Below are positions 1-10,990 of a stretch of DNA of 64,000 bases, in pieces. Below the pieces are notes generated by a model that saw nothing but the letters and a program-made list of their open reading frames with translations, searched no databases and was not told where the DNA came from. This DNA comes from Agarophyton chilense (Eukaryota > Rhodophyta > Florideophyceae > Gracilariales > Gracilariaceae), in the NCBI GenBank assembly GCA_030374765.1, contig JARGXX010000115.1, positions 186,001-250,000 on the forward strand, in the 5' to 3' direction. The position numbers and the translations under genes were made by a program. Position 1 is the stretch's first letter. The number at the start of each line of letters is the position of its first letter.

Positions 1-41
1 CGCCATAGGGGCGCCGCCCTACATTCTACCGGCAGCTCCGG

Positions 42-1838
42 TCATTCCTCCGCACGAGGTGGATCCCCGCCCAGGCGGTTGGCTAAGACATCCCGCATGG
101 CGGCCACATCACCCGAGATCTCGGAAGGGCGAAGCCCCACCTCCCGAAGGAAGCGCGCGATGACCTCGCCCCGCTCCGCGCCAGCGGCGGTTGCGGGCGG
201 GCCCGCCACCGATGGAGTCGGATAGGAATCCGTTCGCACGGCATCAGCAGCCCCGGATGGAACCGCACCACCGTATTCAACGGACTCCTCACCGGCCTCG
301 CCGGACTCGTCACCCTCCATCGGAGCGTAACCCGGATCCTCCGGTTCGTTGTCGACCATCGGGTCACCATCCGCATAGTCGCGGTAATAGTCGCTCGAGT
401 CGACATACCCTCGCGGGTGGTCGGCCGGGACTTCACGCGGCGCATGCCGGCTGGCTTCCGCTCCCTCGCGGCTGATCTCGTGGTACTCCCAGGGGTCGAA
501 GTAGATGAAATCCCCCACTAGCGCGGTATTCCTCCCCAGTCCGGGGCCAGACCCGCGACGCGGTTGAATGCGTTGGGAGTTCTCCAGCGGGACCTCATCC
601 CACTGGACCCCCTCCACAAAGTCGAGGAGGCCCAGCATCTCTTCTTCGTTCGCCTCGCCCCCGAGGGGGATGCACATGTCCAAACGGCGGATCGCAGCCT
701 GCACACGCGGTGGCACGTACCACAATCGGTATTGGTCGTACGCCTCAGCGAGGATAAAAGCCGCAGTGCGGACGGCCCATTCGCTTACCACGACGGACCA
801 CCACCCCGACTGGGGATCGTTCAAGAACGACGACCCGACATAGGTGAAGACTGGGGGCAGCTCAATGAAGCAACCCCAGCACGCCTCCAAGGAGGACCAC
901 CAGTCTAAAAGACTGACGTACCGACCACGTCGGTGAGCAGGCGCGATGCGCTCAATCTCCGTGTTCTGGTACGGTACGAAATACCCGGTCCGGGCCCGCC
1001 AACGCCGCTCATCGCGGATGAAGTTTTGAAGGAAGTTCGAGTGCGACTGCCGCCGTTGGTAGCGGAACTCTGCCCGAAGAATCGGTCGTACCCAGCAAAG
1101 GGCTTCTTGCCGAGCGATCGGTGTGCCCCTCCAAGCGAGGGTTTCCAATCCGTTTAGACGGTCACAGTACGACATTTCCCCGCGAGTGCGGTAAAGGTGG
1201 ACGTCGAATTCGACCTCTGGCGGTATCGGGAACTCGAAAGGCGCCCGATGGTGCCTGAGATAAGCGATCCGCACGAGCGCAGCCTGAGCCTCCGCAGAGT
1301 ATTCACCGCGTCGGCGGAGTATGTGGTGTACCGGGATGGCGATACGATTACGCCAATCCCAGGACATGGTCACCACGCCGGGCAGGTCGCCCGGGAGCAT
1401 CTCCGAATTATCGGTGTAGGACTGGATCAAATCCTCGTCGCGGACAGCCAATGGGTGAAACCAAGGCGCATACCGCAACATCGCGGAGCCATGCCGAGTT
1501 CTCGGATTTGCACCCGCAAGGGCGTCGTAGGTCGGCCACTGCGGTGGGTCCGCCTGTCCGCGAAAGCGGGCGCCAATACGGCTGTCTTCGTACGCGAGGT
1601 TGACGGCCGGAGTTCGGTTGGTAACATCCCCAGGGTGGGGCGCGGACCGGAAGCCGGTGGAACCGCCAAGGGCGGGAGTCGCGGATGTGTTATGACGGTC
1701 GGGGTTGGACATGGTGCGCGTTGGTGTGCTGTGGTGGGAATCGGAGGGGGAGGGCGTGCGTGGGATCCTTGGTGAAGGAGGTGTGTTGGTTTCCGGAGAC
1801 CCGGTGTCGGACGCGCTCTTATCATGACGAGCTGCCAT
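42..1838 (-). CDS. Antisense ORF of chromo-gypsy element, unknown protein (598 aa)
   Basis: This is a single open frame of 598 codons on the strand opposite to the element's gag-pol direction, starting M-A-A-R-H-D-K and ending just inside the window. I do not recognise the family. The N-terminal 100 residues are rich in Pro, Ser and Thr and look disordered. The central part, roughly residues 90-400, is rich in Trp, Tyr and Arg and looks folded; it includes the A-P-W-F-H-P stretch and a W-W-S-S-L-E-A-C-W-G-C-F segment. The C-terminal part is acidic and Gly/Pro-rich. There is no signal peptide or membrane segment. It is nearly collinear with the 591-aa ORF at 55329-57104; most differences are single substitutions plus a short indel near residue 75. 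Both copies remain open although the copies have diverged, which suggests past or present coding function. It could encode an accessory factor, but no function is shown. Confidence 0.6.
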   Translation of the reverse strand: MAARHDKSASDTGSPETNTPPSPRIPRTPSPSDSHHSTPTRTMSNPDRHNTSATPALGGSTGFRSAPHPGDVTNRTPAVNLAYEDSRIGARFRGQADPPQWPTYDALAGANPRTRHGSAMLRYAPWFHPLAVRDEDLIQSYTDNSEMLPGDLPGVVTMSWDWRNRIAIPVHHILRRRGEYSAEAQAALVRIAYLRHHRAPFEFPIPPEVEFDVHLYRTRGEMSYCDRLNGLETLAWRGTPIARQEALCWVRPILRAEFRYQRRQSHSNFLQNFIRDERRWRARTGYFVPYQNTEIERIAPAHRRGRYVSLLDWWSSLEACWGCFIELPPVFTYVGSSFLNDPQSGWWSVVVSEWAVRTAAFILAEAYDQYRLWYVPPRVQAAIRRLDMCIPLGGEANEEEMLGLLDFVEGVQWDEVPLENSQRIQPRRGSGPGLGRNTALVGDFIYFDPWEYHEISREGAEASRHAPREVPADHPRGYVDSSDYYRDYADGDPMVDNEPEDPGYAPMEGDESGEAGEESVEYGGAVPSGAADAVRTDSYPTPSVAGPPATAAGAERGEVIARFLREVGLRPSEISGDVAAMRDVLANRLGGDPPRAEE

Positions 1839-1869
1839 GCCGACTTCCTCTTCGAGGTGTTCGCCCTGT

Positions 1870-1886
1870 CTTAAGGGTAGGGGATA
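1870..1886 (+). promoter_or_regulatory. Polypurine tract before 3' LTR
   Basis: A purine run (AAGGGTAGGGGATA) lies immediately upstream of the LTR start TGAAGAGC at 1887. This is where the plus-strand primer of an LTR retrotransposon is expected. The matching tract in the complete copy is at 55283-55297 on the minus strand. Confidence 0.6.
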
Positions 1887-2523
1887 TGAAGAGCAACGTC
1901 CTCCAGGGAGGTTTTTCGGGACTTAAGTTTTTTCCGGAGCCTCCGGCGTGCAACCTCGTTTTGAGTAGGAGTAATCCGTTTTCACGGCGATGGCCGGAAC
2001 GCTGGTGATGCACCGGCGGGACCGGGTGCCATATACGTGGCCGCAGCGCCCGCGTGACACGTGGCCACCAGATTGACCCCTTTTATTAGACGGACATTTA
2101 GCTATTTAGGATAGACTTTATACGGAGGGATTTCCCGTGGTGCACGGCTTCCCAACCCCCTTGGACGTTCAAGCAGCCTTCGTGTGTTGGGTATCTATTC
2201 CCACTTTCGTGGTTCCGCCCGTGTATACGGTTTGCTACACCCGGCAGTGCCGGCTATTCCCGAGTCCCGTCTTGCGACTCGTGGTCAACCTCGCCCTCTT
2301 GCCTCCGTTCCCATTTTTCCTTCCCTTTTCCTCCCCTTCATTGGGCAATTCCCGCTCTTGCGGCTCGCACTGACACCTGTCGTGCTCGCCACTCTCGTGG
2401 GTTTTGCCTCTTCAGAGGATACGAAAGCACCGCTTCGGCGGATATTCTCGGCTTGTTTCAACCTCCCTGCGCCCGTCGCGACGGTTCGGCTCCGGCTTAC
2501 ACCCGGCATTGCGCGCCGATCCC
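1887..2523 (+). repeat. 3' LTR of the partial gypsy element, truncated
   Basis: The sequence starts TGAAGAGC and matches the LTRs at 54419-55282 and 62344-63183 in reverse complement. It has one internal deletion of roughly 130 bases near 2120, and it breaks off after GCGCCGATCCC. The terminal segment that ends in CCTACA in the complete copies is missing. Confidence 0.85.
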
Positions 2524-3979
2524 AGTGTTGTTTCTTGTGCTTCTTCAATGTGTTTTGTGAATTTCTATCCTATTATATTACAGATTGATCTGCTTTTGTA
2601 CCATTCGTAAGCAGTGTACCACGACTTTGAAGAGTTTTTAGGCCGTACAATAAAATTATTGCCACCAACGTGGCGAACATCACCCCCATAGCAACCGTGA
2701 CATTTTGCCCAAAAGCACTATACAGAAGTACACTTGATTGGAGTTTCCTCCTCCATGTACTGAGCCAATTAATACTGACCACAATTTCTTTTTTTGAAAG
2801 CACCTTAGTAAGGTGACCTAACCGAGTACGAGGTCCTTTCATACTACAATCGGACGAGGTGGAACCTGTTCTGCTCTCGTGCGCTTACCTATTCCGATTC
2901 CCGAGTAACAGAAATTCTCAGGGAAAATGTTCCACACCCCAGTTGGGCTTCCCTGTCCGCGAAGTCGTTGTCCGCTGCGCCTCTTTGTCCGCGCTCTCAA
3001 CCGTGTGTTCTTGTCCACAGGTCGCTCTACACCTTACAATCCGGTTTGCGCCACTTCTCTTCTCGTGCCCCCGTGTTTGCTCCATCTCTCCCCACCACGC
3101 CTCCTTGCCCGTGCCTTAGCTTCAGACCGCGCAATCTTTCCCGTGCCGTCGATCTCCGCCACGACTTTTTGTCCACGCCGATGGGCTCCTTCGCGCCTCC
3201 CTTTTCACACCGTTGCTTCCGTCCCCACATGTCTGTCTGCGGTTTCCACCCCGCCTCTTCGTTCGGATCGTTGCTCTCCGGCGCCCCTCTTTTTCTTTTC
3301 CACCGCTCTCTGCCGCACCTTTCTTTATGCGCCGTCGCTCTTCGTTGCCACTCCCTTCCTACGACGTTTCTGTCCGCCGCAAGTCTCTTTGTGCGCCATC
3401 GCTTCTGCTGGAAATCCGTTCCTAGAGTTCTCATCGTCGTCACAAAATGCTGAATTCTTTACAAATCACGCCCACCACATCTCCTCCGCCTTATTGCGCG
3501 TATCCTCGCTTTTCGTCCGTGCCAGCTGCAATAAGAAGCGATCGTCGCCTCGATACGTTCGTTCCTTGTTTGAGGATCAGTGCGTCTAAATTGATTCGAC
3601 GCCGGATCCGTCGCGTCTCAAGGTGAGGCGCTTTAATCCGCCGGTTCGTCCGTCTCACATGCGGCCGGACTCAAGGAAGTTTCGAGTATTGGATAGATAG
3701 GTCGTGCGAGATTTGTTTCTCCATCTCAGCTCTCGTGCTTTTAACTCACTCGTCAAGCTAGAGAATCCTTACGACCTTACCCTTTGCGAGAGAGAATCTA
3801 TTCGCTCCAGCCATTTTCGGACTGTGTCAAATACTGACATTTAGCGTCAGTATGCTGATACCGTCGATCTCTTCGCCTTTTATGGTGGAATGGTCTTTAT
3901 GGAGCACAGTGACACTGAAGTTGCGTCTGAACTAGAGCCTGAACGAGAAGGTTCTTAGGCTCAAGTTCAGCACGGTCAC
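2524..3979. other. No recognised gene; pyrimidine-rich tract at about 2870-3590
   Basis: The plus strand from about 2870 to 3590 is strongly C/T-rich (repeated 'cttt', 'ccgc' and 'tctc' words), which opens long low-complexity frames with no domain. An 89-codon minus-strand frame at 2573-2842 has one hydrophobic stretch but no recognised similarity. I see no convincing gene. Confidence 0.4.
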
Positions 3980-4768
3980 ATGCGTCGCGATGATCTCGTT
4001 TCGCAGGAACAACCTCGGCATCTGCTCAACGAGGTACAGCACGCGCACCGACAGGAACAGGAACCGGCCTGCGAACAACTTCAACTCACTCCTTCCTCAG
4101 ATATACCGGACACTTTTGAAATGGATGCTGGTGCGATTTCAAAGGAGATTTATTCGCTTCAACATGTCAGCGTGCAGTCTCATATTAAGGCCAGGCTGGG
4201 CAATCTTGACCGAAAAATCTCAGAACCATATAAAGCTTTGCACCAATCACCTACCGACCATCGTCACCAACCAGAGCAATTACACGATGACCATTCCAGT
4301 CACCATGATCATCATTATGATGAAAGTGAAGCTGAAGAGTTTGATGAAGCTCCCGAGTATAAGCTCGGTACAGAATGCCGTTTCGAATATGTCAAGTTAC
4401 CGATGCAAATAACAAAATGGAAGTTTGCGGAAATTGGTCTTATCATGTATGGCTATAGTGTTATTCCAGTTGCAACAGAACGATTTATGGACAAGAAGTG
4501 GAGAGCAGTTACACCCGAGACGGACATTCACCTCAACTCTAGAGCGTTGATCATTACATTTCACTCTACAGAGTACCTGGATACTGTCATGGCTGTGATT
4601 ACTACATTTCCCGAATGTCTGTTGCATCTTCTGAGACTGCCGGCTCTTTGCAAGACCATAGAACACAGAGAGTGGGAGATCTCAACAGAGCTGCACGAAC
4701 CAGTTCAGATCCTCACTCCATTTTTTTGGTCCCATGATTTTCTAGTGATGGTCGTGGTCTTCCTGTAG
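3980..4768 (+). CDS. Hypothetical protein, 262 aa
   Basis: This is an open frame of 262 codons starting M-R-R-D-D-L. The first 130 residues are hydrophilic, with Gln/Glu-rich and His/Asp-rich segments (around H-H-D-H-H-Y-D-E). The second half is of more ordinary composition, with hydrophobic stretches near residues 180-220 and at the very C-terminus. I recognise no domain or family. The sequence is less repetitive than the flanks, which favours coding, but it may equally be a decayed retroelement gag. No neighbour helps to assign it. Confidence 0.3.
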   Translation: MRRDDLVSQEQPRHLLNEVQHAHRQEQEPACEQLQLTPSSDIPDTFEMDAGAISKEIYSLQHVSVQSHIKARLGNLDRKISEPYKALHQSPTDHRHQPEQLHDDHSSHHDHHYDESEAEEFDEAPEYKLGTECRFEYVKLPMQITKWKFAEIGLIMYGYSVIPVATERFMDKKWRAVTPETDIHLNSRALIITFHSTEYLDTVMAVITTFPECLLHLLRLPALCKTIEHREWEISTELHEPVQILTPFFWSHDFLVMVVVFL

Positions 4769-6120
4769 AGCGCGAATGTGCAACAGATTATGCAAGAAAG
4801 AGACCATGTCTCATTCGAAAATCAGAGTAACCTGGGCGCCTGTAAAAAATAAAGGCTCCTACGTTTTGCACCGCTTCAGGAAATCTAAACGCGCTTAAGT
4901 CTACCACAAACTGCTACTTAAGCGCCACCACTTCGCTGTAAACCGTCTACACCTCCCTCACCTACTCAGCTCTCAAACCTCTCACTGATCTTCATCTATG
5001 CAATTCTCTAAACTCTTTCAGCTTTCTCTTCTTCTGCCCACACATCGCAATGGCTCGTACCAATCAAACCGCCTGTAAGTCCATATGAGGAAGGACCCGC
5101 GTAAGCAGGTTTCCACCAAGGCCGTGCGCAGGTCCGCCCCGCCATCTGTGGAGTCAAGAAGCCGCATCGTTTCAAGTGAGAGTGAAGTGTATTAATATTT
5201 TTGGCTATTGAATGCACCCGTTCTGCAATGAAGATTGTGGTTTGTGACTCGCGGGTAATAAAGTCCGAGGATACACGCCTGGTTTTCTGGGGGTGTCAAT
5301 ATGAGGTTGAGGTCGTCGTCTGTGGGAGAAGTGGTGAGTCTGGACGGAGGGAAATTGGGGTAGTGCATACTTGGAAAGTGCATGAGTAGTTATTTTGCGT
5401 AGGAACCCTTTTAGGCCCTATTTGATTCCTTGGAGCACCTTGCAGTCTGCATCAGTGGTGCCTGTGATCATGAGACAAGGTACTCTTTGGAGAAGGTTCA
5501 TGAGGGGATTTATCTCAACATCTCAATTACTTCAATGAGCAAACAGACCATAGTCGTACACTTATCTACTTGCGTAATGCAGGAGCGTGAAAATCTATGT
5601 GTGTATAAGCCTAACAAAGAAAAACGAAGAAGTCGCGTTTAGTTCTCTACGTAAAGCATTTATCCACAAGCTTGAGCTCGCACAAAACAATGTATTGACC
5701 TCTACCCATCCAAGACAGAAATCATTCCAGAAACTTCAGGTAGTTGCACGTCTTCGTCGCCCACGTTCTCCTAGTCCATTCCAGTCCTCCCCTTCAATGT
5801 CTTCCTCGTCAGAAACGTACCCACTACAAAAGTACGACACATTTGCAGTGTTTGTTCGTGATGTTCGTGTTGGTTGCAGTGCTTGGAGTCACAGTCGCGT
5901 ACGCTCGTTGAGGTTTCGCGGCAGATGCTTTCTTTGTTATAAAGAGAGAGCTATTAAAATCGCAGAAGATCATTTAACCCACCTTTTCCGGATGAATACC
6001 ATTTCCGATCGGTGTTCTGATTCTTCCTTACATGCTGAAACTTCTTTGGACGCTCGAAGAGGATGGACTTATCGATAGTGTCTTCAGTGCAAACGCACGC
6101 AGCAAAGACCTATCTTTGTT
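4769..6120. other. No recognised gene
   Basis: Only short frames occur here, for example 70 codons at 5430-5642 and 163 codons at 5587-6078 on the plus strand. None shows a domain, motif or resemblance to the neighbouring elements. The 5587 frame has a Pro/Ser-rich middle and a few Cys residues and cannot be assigned. Confidence 0.35.
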
Positions 6121-7741
6121 TTACATCCCATAAACTGTTGGTATATTCCAGTAGGCAAGAAGTACATCTCTTGTATTTGCTTTGCTGAGCTGAGTAGTCC
6201 AAGATAACCTCAAGAAATTGAAGTCTTCGAAAAGTCGTTGAACTGCTCCATCAGCGTTACCAGTACTCTCAAGTTTCTGAGTGGGCGGAAAAACACTCGA
6301 CATCACAAAAGAGCGTATATGCTTCAGTATGTGAGAGTGGAACACTGACAAATCCTCAGTGACGCTACGGACGTCTAGACAGAATGCGACATAATGCAAA
6401 TAGTTGAGGAGCGAAATCCTTCTCCAAACTCACTCCAGCCGGCATTTGTGAACCCCCTGGACCTGATTCCTCCTCGCTAAAGTGAAGAATGGCGTGACAG
6501 AAAGCTGCTGCAGTTGTTCTCCCAGCTGGCGGGTGGCATGAAGCACCTCGGAAGGTAGAGAACTCTCGTCGTCAAATAGGCGTAGGTATATGCAAACCAT
6601 CCGCAATATGTGATGCACATCACGACAATTCTCATAAAGTGCATTATCCTTCACGGAATACTCGAACAACGAACGCCTTCTCTCCTCCCGATCACAACAC
6701 AGGGCGGACGAAAAGTCGGAGCATTCCACCAGCTTCTTATACACCTCTTCTCTTCTGTAAAATGCTCTAAGCATTCTTTCAGAGCTGGAAACCCGTTTTA
6801 TAGCCATTTTTACGGGTAGAACTGCAGTACGAGGAGAGAGTGTCCTCTCATAACTATCCAGCTCTTGTGTGGAGGCAATGTAGCCACTGTTCCACAGTGT
6901 GAGGTTGTGTGCTTCTTTCAACTCTTTTTAAAACGAAATTACACCTTGGGACGGTTCCTCAAGTCTGTGGATATGATTGAAATAATGAGAAGAATCTCCT
7001 CTGTCCACGGCAGTGCACCGATTTCCTGCCTCAGAAGATTCGCTAAGTGCGTTTGGTCTTGAGAGGAAGTCAGGTAATTGTACGTCTCAGCCATTATTTC
7101 TTTGGCTTTCACACAGCAGCTCGTGTTGTCGCTCGTTATCGAGCAGATGCGCGCCATCTTATCATAGTTCGACATAGTGCCTGCCACAACTTCAGCAAAG
7201 AACGAGGCGTTGCAGGATTGCGCCCTAGTGGATATAGAGCGGAGAAAGAATATGCGTCGAGATCTCTTTACGCCGGTGATTGAAAGCAAGACGTTTACAA
7301 CCCTCCCGGAATTTAAATCACTCCACCCGTCGAAAATAAGCGTCCCGTAGCACTGCGATAGTGCAGCACAAATAGAACCATTCAAGCCATCTCGCACCGA
7401 TTTATAGTAAGCGTTAAGGTTCTTTCCAGACATCTTAGCGACCTTAGGTACCTGTTCTGCAAAAGCAGGATTCGCGAGTCTTATTATTGATACTATTCAT
7501 TTTCTCCCTCCCTTCTGTTTAGCACGGAGAAGGGAAGCATGTGATTGACGACAAAAGAGGTGAGAAGCGCGTTGAGCTTGGAACGTTTCTGATAGGAATC
7601 AAAACTCTCCTCACTCAGGTTATTGGGGTTCAGGGGTTCTCTCTTCCCTTCAACATCTGAGTGTATATTTTGATCTGAGCTTTCGCTCATTTTCAGACGT
7701 GTGCGGTTCTTGGATGGCGTGGCAGGTACACTGAAGCACAT
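6121..7741 (-). pseudogene. hAT-like transposase, degenerate
   Basis: Consecutive minus-strand frames (7741-7493, 7433-6939, 6921-6430, 6399-6121) read as one decayed protein with frame changes. The best evidence is in the second segment: a Y-G-T-L-I-F-D-G-W-S-D motif followed by a conserved-looking N-V-L-L-S-I-T-G, which is the DUF659-type pattern (catalytic Asp before G-W) of hAT transposases. Later, the S-I-T-S-D-N-T-S segment could hold the second acidic residue. The N-terminal part lacks an obvious BED finger. Several frameshifts make an active protein impossible. I could not identify terminal inverted repeats or an 8-bp duplication. Confidence rests on motif recall, not on an alignment. 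Confidence 0.55.
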
Positions 7742-8905
7742 CGAACGACTTCTGAGTTTTCAATAGTAACTTGCGCAAACGGGATTCTGTTCCATTCTTT
7801 TTTTTCGTTTATCTGCTCGTTGCATCGCATTTCAAGAGATGTCTACCCCATTGGGTGGCATTGACTGTCAATGAATCAGATTCAGAGGCGTAGCACCAGC
7901 ACGTTGCGCGTTTCCGGACGGCGTTCAAGTTCTCTGTGTAAGAATCATCATTTAAGCACTGCTCAGTTCACCAGCTTTTCATTCGTCGTACACGCTTGCC
8001 GGAATAAGAAAATGAGCCTTGCGAGTTTTTTGCTTTCGAAGACATTTCCATCATGCAGTTTGCAGGAAAACTTTTGACCGGAAGTTTAGAAGAACTGCGG
8101 GGATCGAGAAGAAATCGATTACAGATCGCGGAAGCGAAAAATATAGCCAAGATTGACTTGTAGTGTTTTATCTGCGAAAAACAACATGAAAGTTCCACGA
8201 TTGGCTTTTTCATCTTGGTGTTCTGGCGCCACCGGGAAGAGTTAGAAACGAAAGTAGCTGCTCTATGTTCTGGGCGCACTGATTAAACAGTCCTTCGCAG
8301 AGAAGGAACGTCAACTCTGTAAAAATATAATGCATGATCAATCGGCGGCATAAATGGAATCCAGTGAAATCATTTCACCTTCGTCGCCATACATGAATAT
8401 CTGCGAGTTTTCTCAGGCATGCAATCACTTCGGTCTGTTCTGTGAATTTCACGTTCCTCTCACTTTGAGAATGTGAAAAGCTGTGCGTCGCGAACGGGTG
8501 GCCGGCACGAGGGAGGCGGTGGAGTGGCCTGCTGCCGGGCTGCGACTGTGAGGGCGACCGTAGCAATGCGATGACGGTACAGCAGAAGGCCGGCTCACTC
8601 CAGTGCAAAATGTAGCCGCCAGATTTTGGCGCCGTTCTGGTGGAGGTGCAGTTCTTAGTAAAATGGAGTTTTACCGGAAAAGGGACATACACGTGCAACC
8701 GATGTACACGTGTGACAAAGTGGACGTCAGAGGTCCCAATGGAATACTGAAGTTGACATTGTTTGAACTTTACTGTAATTGTTGGCGCATTTGCATTTAT
8801 TGTCATTTATTCTCCACATTACAGTATTTTTTGATTGCACATCAATTTGCATGGAGAAAAAGCAATTAAGTTGTGTGATGATGAAAGATTCGGACGTGAA
8901 CCGAA
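7742..8905. other. No recognised gene
   Basis: The frames here (for example 7968-8279 and 8375-8806, minus strand) show no domain. The first few hundred bases may belong to the hAT element, upstream of its transposase. The remainder is the 3' flank of the decarboxylase gene. Confidence 0.35.
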
Positions 8906-10990
8906 TCAAGAGGAACCCGCCGGACGACGGCCCAGACGGGTGTAAGCGCGCGAGCCGACGACACCAGACACGAGATCGTGCACGCGCGCGCGCGGCGCCT
9001 CGGTGGGCGCGTCGCCGCCACACGAAATGGCCGGGTTGTGCGCGTCGTACGGCGGACTTACCAAGTGCGGCGGCGGCGTCACCGTCTCGCCCGCCAGCAC
9101 GCGTTTACGCGCCATGCTGAGCATTTTCAGCAACGCGTCCATGGTATCGGCTGTGATGTTCACATTCATGGGGAAGGCCTTCACGGCGTACACCACTGCG
9201 TCTGACGACATATCGTCGTTGTAGTCGGTTGTGCGGAACCCAGATGTGTAGCTTGTGTACGCACCGTACATACCGTCTACCTTCTTTCCGGAGCGGAACC
9301 ATGCCCACATCATGTCCGCCACTTTCTGTTGTAGCTCGTTGTTCTTCTTAAGTTCCTCCAACGCCTCCGGCTGGCTCACCTCGCGTTCGAATTGTACCTC
9401 GGCGTCCACCCCCGGCTCGTACACCCGCACCAGCGTCACGAATCCATTATCTGTCTCGTTTACGCACACCATCGAGCTTTCCTCCTTCAGCTTTTCGCGC
9501 AGATACGCCTGAATCTCTAATATTCCGCCAAGCACCGAGCGGAATCCAGACAGTCCAAAGTATCGTAGCGTGGCCCACCCGGCCAGCGCGTACGACCCCG
9601 ATCGCGAAACTTCCAGAGTGTATAGCCCCGGGTTGTACGGAGTGCGCTCCTGTAGATATGCCGATCCGGGACGCGTCATCATCTCGCGAAAGTGGTTCAA
9701 CTTTTGCATGCAGAACATGCTGCAATTGTACGTGCTCCACCCTGTTTTGTGAAAGTCAATGCCCATTGCATCGGCGTACACCACGTCCTTGATACGGTTG
9801 TAGTTGCTTTCGAGACGCGGCAGCACGTCATCGTCGAATTGCAATGGATTTTCAGTAAAGTTGTATCCCTTGAAGAACAGCCACGACCACCCGATCACAG
9901 CGTCACAATAGATGAACGGCTTGCCAAAGCCCTCCGGATTGGGGTACTTTTGCACCAGATCGTAAATCTTCTTCACCGGGTCCACAGCAAACGCGTCCGT
10001 GGTGCCCATCGTACAAATCACCGTAATCACTGGAATCTTTTTCAATTGGCAGTCCTTGAGCACCTCTTCCAAATGCTCCACATCCATCTCATTCGTATCG
10101 TCGTCCGTTTCAATGTCGATGATGCTGTTCATTCCCAGTCCAGTCCAATCCGTCGCGTTCATCTTGGCATAATGTCCCTGTTGCGATGATAGAATCACAC
10201 CATCCGTGCGCACGCCCTTGCAACGTGAATCCAATCCCAACACCTGCGTCAGCGCGTATTTCATGCCGTACAGATAGCATCCCGATCCTCCGTACGTGTA
10301 GATACCGCCGGCCTGTGACGTATCCCACCCAATGAGATCCGCCATGATTGCCGCAGACTCCATTTCGGCCTTCTCTACGTTCCATGCGTACTCGCCCTCG
10401 ATGATGTTCGGGCTGAAGATGTTGGTCAGCGTGGCGGCGATGATAGACGCCTTGTTGGCGGGCGGGATGACGTTGGGCATTGTGTAAGGATGACTCCAAT
10501 GCGGCATTCCATTGAATAGCTCAACACATTCGTCTACCACGTCCTCCAAAGGCATCGGGTTCTCCTCCATGCGCGCCTCTGTCACATCCGAGTAGTCCGG
10601 CACGGACGGATCGTCACCAATGAACGGCGGACCGTCTGCGGTCGGCTTGAGAGTGTTGAGAAGACGTACCGACTCGCCCATCTCGATAGCGAACTTGTCC
10701 AGTGCAGTCTCGTAGTACGTAGGGAAGCTGTTCCGCATGGAAGAGCGGATCTTGAGCCATTGCGGCGCTTTGCGCCCAGCCTTTCCGTTATTACGGAACA
10801 TATTCTTCAGCTTGCCCTTGTCCTTGCCCTTGTCCTTGCCCTTGTCCTTGCCCTTGTCCTTTCCATGGTTCATGTTGGAATTGTCCGCCCTCGTCATTTT
10901 GGGAGATGCGCTACGGCTAGGATTGGAGAGTTGAGAGCGTGAGACAATTGGTTGCAGATACGCACCTGATGAAGAAGAGTACGGTAGCAC
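8906..10990 (-). CDS. PLP-dependent group II amino-acid decarboxylase
   Basis: This intact single-exon frame of 694 codons encodes a pyridoxal-phosphate decarboxylase of the glutamate/aspartate/tyrosine decarboxylase fold, which removes CO2 from an amino acid to give an amine. The PLP lysine is in D-F-H-K at about residue 415. Upstream are Y-G-G-S-G-C-Y (cofactor loop), a G-H-Y-A-K histidine motif, G-T-T-D-A-F-A-V-D and I-Y-C-D-A, where the Asp contacts the cofactor ring in this family. The N-terminal 100 residues are low-complexity and basic, with a GKDK repeat at about residues 45-60. A 50-residue Pro/Arg-rich tail follows the domain; family members are usually 450-620 aa, so both ends are extended. 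The start at 10990 is the first in-frame Met; a later start near M-T-R-A-D (about residue 32) is possible. The substrate cannot be told from the sequence. Confidence 0.85.
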   Translation of the reverse strand: MLPYSSSSGAYLQPIVSRSQLSNPSRSASPKMTRADNSNMNHGKDKGKDKGKDKGKDKGKLKNMFRNNGKAGRKAPQWLKIRSSMRNSFPTYYETALDKFAIEMGESVRLLNTLKPTADGPPFIGDDPSVPDYSDVTEARMEENPMPLEDVVDECVELFNGMPHWSHPYTMPNVIPPANKASIIAATLTNIFSPNIIEGEYAWNVEKAEMESAAIMADLIGWDTSQAGGIYTYGGSGCYLYGMKYALTQVLGLDSRCKGVRTDGVILSSQQGHYAKMNATDWTGLGMNSIIDIETDDDTNEMDVEHLEEVLKDCQLKKIPVITVICTMGTTDAFAVDPVKKIYDLVQKYPNPEGFGKPFIYCDAVIGWSWLFFKGYNFTENPLQFDDDVLPRLESNYNRIKDVVYADAMGIDFHKTGWSTYNCSMFCMQKLNHFREMMTRPGSAYLQERTPYNPGLYTLEVSRSGSYALAGWATLRYFGLSGFRSVLGGILEIQAYLREKLKEESSMVCVNETDNGFVTLVRVYEPGVDAEVQFEREVSQPEALEELKKNNELQQKVADMMWAWFRSGKKVDGMYGAYTSYTSGFRTTDYNDDMSSDAVVYAVKAFPMNVNITADTMDALLKMLSMARKRVLAGETVTPPPHLVSPPYDAHNPAISCGGDAPTEAPRARVHDLVSGVVGSRAYTRLGRRPAGSS
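10811..10858. repeat. 12-bp tandem repeat, 4 units, inside decarboxylase ORF
   Basis: There are four consecutive copies of CTTGCCCTTGTC on the plus strand. On the coding strand they give the lysine-rich GKDK repeats near the decarboxylase N-terminus. Perfect unit identity suggests recent expansion. Confidence 0.9.

Larger units (their letters stand above)
1..2523 (+). mobile_element. Partial Ty3/gypsy chromo-element, 3' end only
   Basis: The sequence from the left edge matches, in inverted orientation, the element at 54419-63183: its antisense ORF (42-1838), a polypurine tract at about 1870-1886 and an LTR beginning at 1887. The sense strand of this copy is therefore plus, and gag and pol, if present, lie outside the window. 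The short stretch before 42 also matches the sequence that follows the antisense ORF of the other copy near 57105-57130. The LTR stops matching at 2523, about 95 bases before its expected end, so the copy is truncated. Confidence 0.85.

Noticed and set aside
2927..3589. 220-codon plus-strand frame
   Set aside because: Pure product of C/T-rich low-complexity sequence; overlapping frames are equally open and no domain is present.
5587..6078. 163-codon plus-strand frame as a gene
   Set aside because: No domain, no promoter signal, composition like the surrounding sequence.
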